NCBI GenBank assembly: GCA_003222065.1
Contig: QHUV01000081.1
Location: forward strand, 1-8,063
Direction: 5' to 3'
Source: Gemmatimonadota bacterium
GTDB lineage: Bacteria > Gemmatimonadota > Gemmatimonadetes > Gemmatimonadales > Gemmatimonadaceae
Length of the DNA: 8,063 nt
The notes beneath the pieces were generated by a model. The model did not search any database. It was not told the DNA's origin and was given only the letters and a program-made list of their open reading frames with translations. Position 1 is the first letter of the stretch; every line of letters begins with the position of its first letter. Made by a program: the position numbers and the translations under genes. This document shows, piece by piece, positions 6,147 to 8,063 of the stretch.

Positions 6147-7387
6147 CGGTCGAGGCGCCGCCGCAGATCGTCGAGCTCGAGGTTGAAAGCATCGCTGCCG
6201 GCGGCGACGGCGTCGGACGCCGCGAGGGACTCGTCGTATTCACGCCGCGCACCGCACCCGGCGATTTTGCGCGCGTCCGCATCGAGTCGCTCAAGCGCTT
6301 TGCTCGTGGGCATCTCGAGTCGCTGATCGTCGCGTCGCCCGATCGCGTGGATCCGCCATGCCCGCACTACACGTCCGATCGATGCGGTGGATGCCAGCTG
6401 CAGCACATTGCGTACCGAGCACAGCTTGGCAGCAAGCGGCGCATCGTTAGGGACGCGCTCGAGCGCATCGCTCGGCGCACCACGGACGTGCCCGACCCAC
6501 GGCCGAGCGAGCGCCAATGGCGATACCGCACGAAGCTGACGCTGGCCATGAAGCGTTCCGGCGCGAAGTGGACGATGGGGCTGCATCCCTTCGACGATCC
6601 CATCGCCGTCTTTGCGCTTCGGGACTGTCCGATTACCGATGAGCGTGTCGTCGCGACCTGGCGCGAGATTCTTCTAGCCGCGGAGCATCTGCCTAACGCC
6701 ACCGAGCTCAGGGGAACCGTGCGTGTTGCGGGTTCGGACATCCTCGTGCTCGTGAAAGGCGGATCCGCCTGGCCGGCCGCGGAGACGTTCTTCGCCACCG
6801 TGGCGTCGGCGAGCGCCCTTTGGTGGGTTCCGGAGGAGAACCCCCCTCGCTTGATGCATGAGCGCCGTCACGTCGCCGCCGGAACCTCATTCGCTCAGAT
6901 CAACGAGTCCGTCGCCGCCGCGCTCCGCGGATACGTCATCGACCGGGTCAGCGCCCACCGTCCGGCGAGGGTCGTCGATGCCTATGCCGGCACCGGCGAG
7001 ACCGCCACCGCACTCGCCGCGTTAGGTATTCACGTGACGGCGATCGAGGTCGACCGCGACGCGGCGGCGCTCTGCGCGACCCGCCTGCCGGCGGGCTCGC
7101 GCAGCCTCGTCGGACGCGTTGAAAATATGCTCATGAGAGCGCTCCCGACGGATGTCGTGATCGTCAATCCCCCGCGTGCTGGTCTCCACGAACGCGTCAC
7201 GCGTGCGTTGGCTGGGGGCGAGCGCCGGCCGCGCGCGATCGTCTACGTGAGCTGCGACCCGGCAACGCTGGCGCGTGACATCGCACGACTGCCAGACTAC
7301 GTGATCGCCGGGATTCAGCCCTTCGACATGTTTCCGCAAACGGCCCACGTCGAGACCGTGTGCGAGCTCGTCCCATTAGCGGCATGA
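6143..7387 (+). CDS. TrmA/RlmD (RumA)-family 5-methyluridine RNA methyltransferase
   Basis: This 414-residue SAM-dependent enzyme should methylate C5 of a uridine in tRNA or rRNA. In order it has an N-terminal TRAM RNA-binding domain (about 8-65), an iron-sulfur cluster cysteine set C73, C81, C84 and C162 (CPHYTSDRCGGC plus RDCP), the SAM loop DAYAGTGE (279-286), a motif IV of VNPPRAG (341-347), the catalytic nucleophile Cys371 in YVSCDPATLARD, and a general base Glu404 in PQTAHVETV. Motif IV has Asn where the family often has Asp. The start is the ATG at 6143, which overlaps the accC stop as ATGA; the frame is open further upstream, but only as antisense-free overlap with accC. Its stop overlaps the next start in the same way. 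Which RNA and position it modifies cannot be told from sequence. Its place between two carboxylase genes is unusual. Confidence 0.9.
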   Translation: MTVEAPPQIVELEVESIAAGGDGVGRREGLVVFTPRTAPGDFARVRIESLKRFARGHLESLIVASPDRVDPPCPHYTSDRCGGCQLQHIAYRAQLGSKRRIVRDALERIARRTTDVPDPRPSERQWRYRTKLTLAMKRSGAKWTMGLHPFDDPIAVFALRDCPITDERVVATWREILLAAEHLPNATELRGTVRVAGSDILVLVKGGSAWPAAETFFATVASASALWWVPEENPPRLMHERRHVAAGTSFAQINESVAAALRGYVIDRVSAHRPARVVDAYAGTGETATALAALGIHVTAIEVDRDAAALCATRLPAGSRSLVGRVENMLMRALPTDVVIVNPPRAGLHERVTRALAGGERRPRAIVYVSCDPATLARDIARLPDYVIAGIQPFDMFPQTAHVETVCELVPLAA

Positions 7388-7884
7388 AGTACATCGTCAT
7401 GGTGAATGACGCCGAGATCGTGGTCCTCCTCGACGGTGAGATAGTGCGGGTCGAGGGTTTCGAGGCGCGGGCGCGACTGACCGAGGTCGAAGGCAGGCCA
7501 GAGCGAATGCTGACCCTTGGCGATGAGGTGCATCGCGTTCTCGTGCGACCGGGAGAGGGTCGCGGCCGCTACACGCTGTGGGTCGACGGATTTCGCTTCG
7601 AGGTCGAGGCCCTCGACGAGCGCTCGCGCGCCATCCGCGAGCTCGCAGCGTCCACGGCAAAGCCATCCGGCCCGGCGCCGTTGGTGGCGCCGATGCCGGG
7701 GATGATCGTTAGGGTGCAAGTCACCGAAGGCGAAGTCGTCCAGCCCGGGCAAGGTCTCGTCGTGATGGAAGCGATGAAGATGGAAAACGAGCTGCGCGCG
7801 ACGGCCGCGGGCGCCGTACGACGCGTGCATGTGGCCGCGGGAACGGCAGTCGAGAAAGGCGCGTTGCTACTCGAGATGGAGTGA
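7384..7884 (+). CDS. biotin carboxyl carrier protein (biotinyl domain) of the acyl-CoA carboxylase
   Basis: This 166-residue protein carries biotin between the biotin carboxylase and the carboxyltransferase. The C-terminal 70 residues form a biotinyl/lipoyl domain with PMPGMIVRVQVTEGEVV (103-119) and the biotinylation motif EAMKMENE (129-136), with Lys132 the modified residue. Residues 1-88 are a beta-rich region ending GRYTLWVDGFRFEVEALDER, which resembles the middle domain that holds the subunits together in fused propionyl- and methylcrotonyl-CoA carboxylase alpha chains. A short Ala/Pro linker (89-102) follows. The ATG at 7384 overlaps the previous stop (7385-7387) and starts the protein at MKYIVMV. 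The next gene begins 4 bases after its TGA. Confidence 0.92.
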   Translation: MKYIVMVNDAEIVVLLDGEIVRVEGFEARARLTEVEGRPERMLTLGDEVHRVLVRPGEGRGRYTLWVDGFRFEVEALDERSRAIRELAASTAKPSGPAPLVAPMPGMIVRVQVTEGEVVQPGQGLVVMEAMKMENELRATAAGAVRRVHVAAGTAVEKGALLLEME

Positions 7885-7888
7885 ACGA

Positions 7889-8063
7889 ATGAGCAAGTTG
7901 ATAAGATTCTCGGGATTCTGCCTCGTCATGATCGTTGGCACTTCGCGCACGGCAGCGCAGACCGCTCCGCCGGCGACCGACATTTTTCTCGCGCCGCTAC
8001 GCATCCAACGAGGTAAGCCGATCGTCGGCAGGCCGGTGAACGTCACGGCGCGGCCGGGCTATG
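7889..8063 (+). CDS. secreted protein with signal peptide, N-terminal part only (TolB/PD40 propeller-like start)
   Basis: The first 58 codons are visible before the window ends. A GGAG site at 7878-7881 lies 7 bases before the ATG. Residues 1-24 form a Sec signal peptide: MSKLIR, a hydrophobic stretch (FSGFCLVMIVG), then a likely cleavage after TAAQ or nearby. The mature part begins APPATDIFLAPL and continues with GKPIVGRPVNVTARPGY. A DI(F/W)LAPL opening followed by NVT.RPGY resembles the beginning of periplasmic WD40-like (PD40/TolB) repeat proteins in Gemmatimonadota; this is from memory and not proven. Function is unknown. The 4-base gap suggests it is co-transcribed with the carboxylase genes. 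Confidence 0.75.
   Translation, partial: MSKLIRFSGFCLVMIVGTSRTAAQTAPPATDIFLAPLRIQRGKPIVGRPVNVTARPGY

Overview
This is a GC-rich bacterial chromosome segment with every recognisable gene on the + strand. It suggests a member of the Gemmatimonadota or a related soil phylum. That placement is an inference from codon bias, the aroA-cmk-rpsA order, the style of the split acyl-CoA carboxylase, and a secreted protein that starts like the TolB/PD40-type proteins common in that phylum. No rRNA, tRNA, CRISPR array, transposase or defence system was seen.

Region 1 (1-2753) is a translation/housekeeping block. It holds the last 15 codons of a probable aroA, then cmk (cytidylate kinase) joined to it by an ATGA overlap, then rpsA (ribosomal protein S1), closed by a strong intrinsic terminator at 2720-2753. 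The rpsA frame carries an in-frame TAG at 2435-2437, in the middle of the sixth S1 repeat. The next 79 codons stay open in the same frame and complete that repeat before a TGA. This is the most striking single observation in the window.

Region 2 (2754-7884) encodes an acyl-CoA carboxylase. A structured leader precedes the carboxyltransferase beta subunit (PccB type). A 232-base spacer follows, filled with two intergenic repeat elements: a 10-base-period GTCCGTG palindromic element, and a TGTCATCCCGAGC-type element on the - strand. Then comes a tightly overlapped trio: biotin carboxylase, a TrmA/RlmD-type RNA methyltransferase, and a small biotin carboxyl carrier protein. The biotin carboxylase and carrier look like the two halves of a classical fused alpha subunit, separated by the methyltransferase gene. 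Both junctions are ATGA overlaps, so the trio is probably translated as one coupled unit. An 18-bp perfect hairpin lies inside the 3' end of the biotin carboxylase gene, exactly in the stretch where the fused protein would continue.

Region 3 (7889-8063) is the beginning of a secreted protein with a signal peptide, cut by the window edge. Across the window the heptamer CGTTAGG/CCTAACG appears six times, more than base composition predicts, and is possibly a genome-wide signal word.
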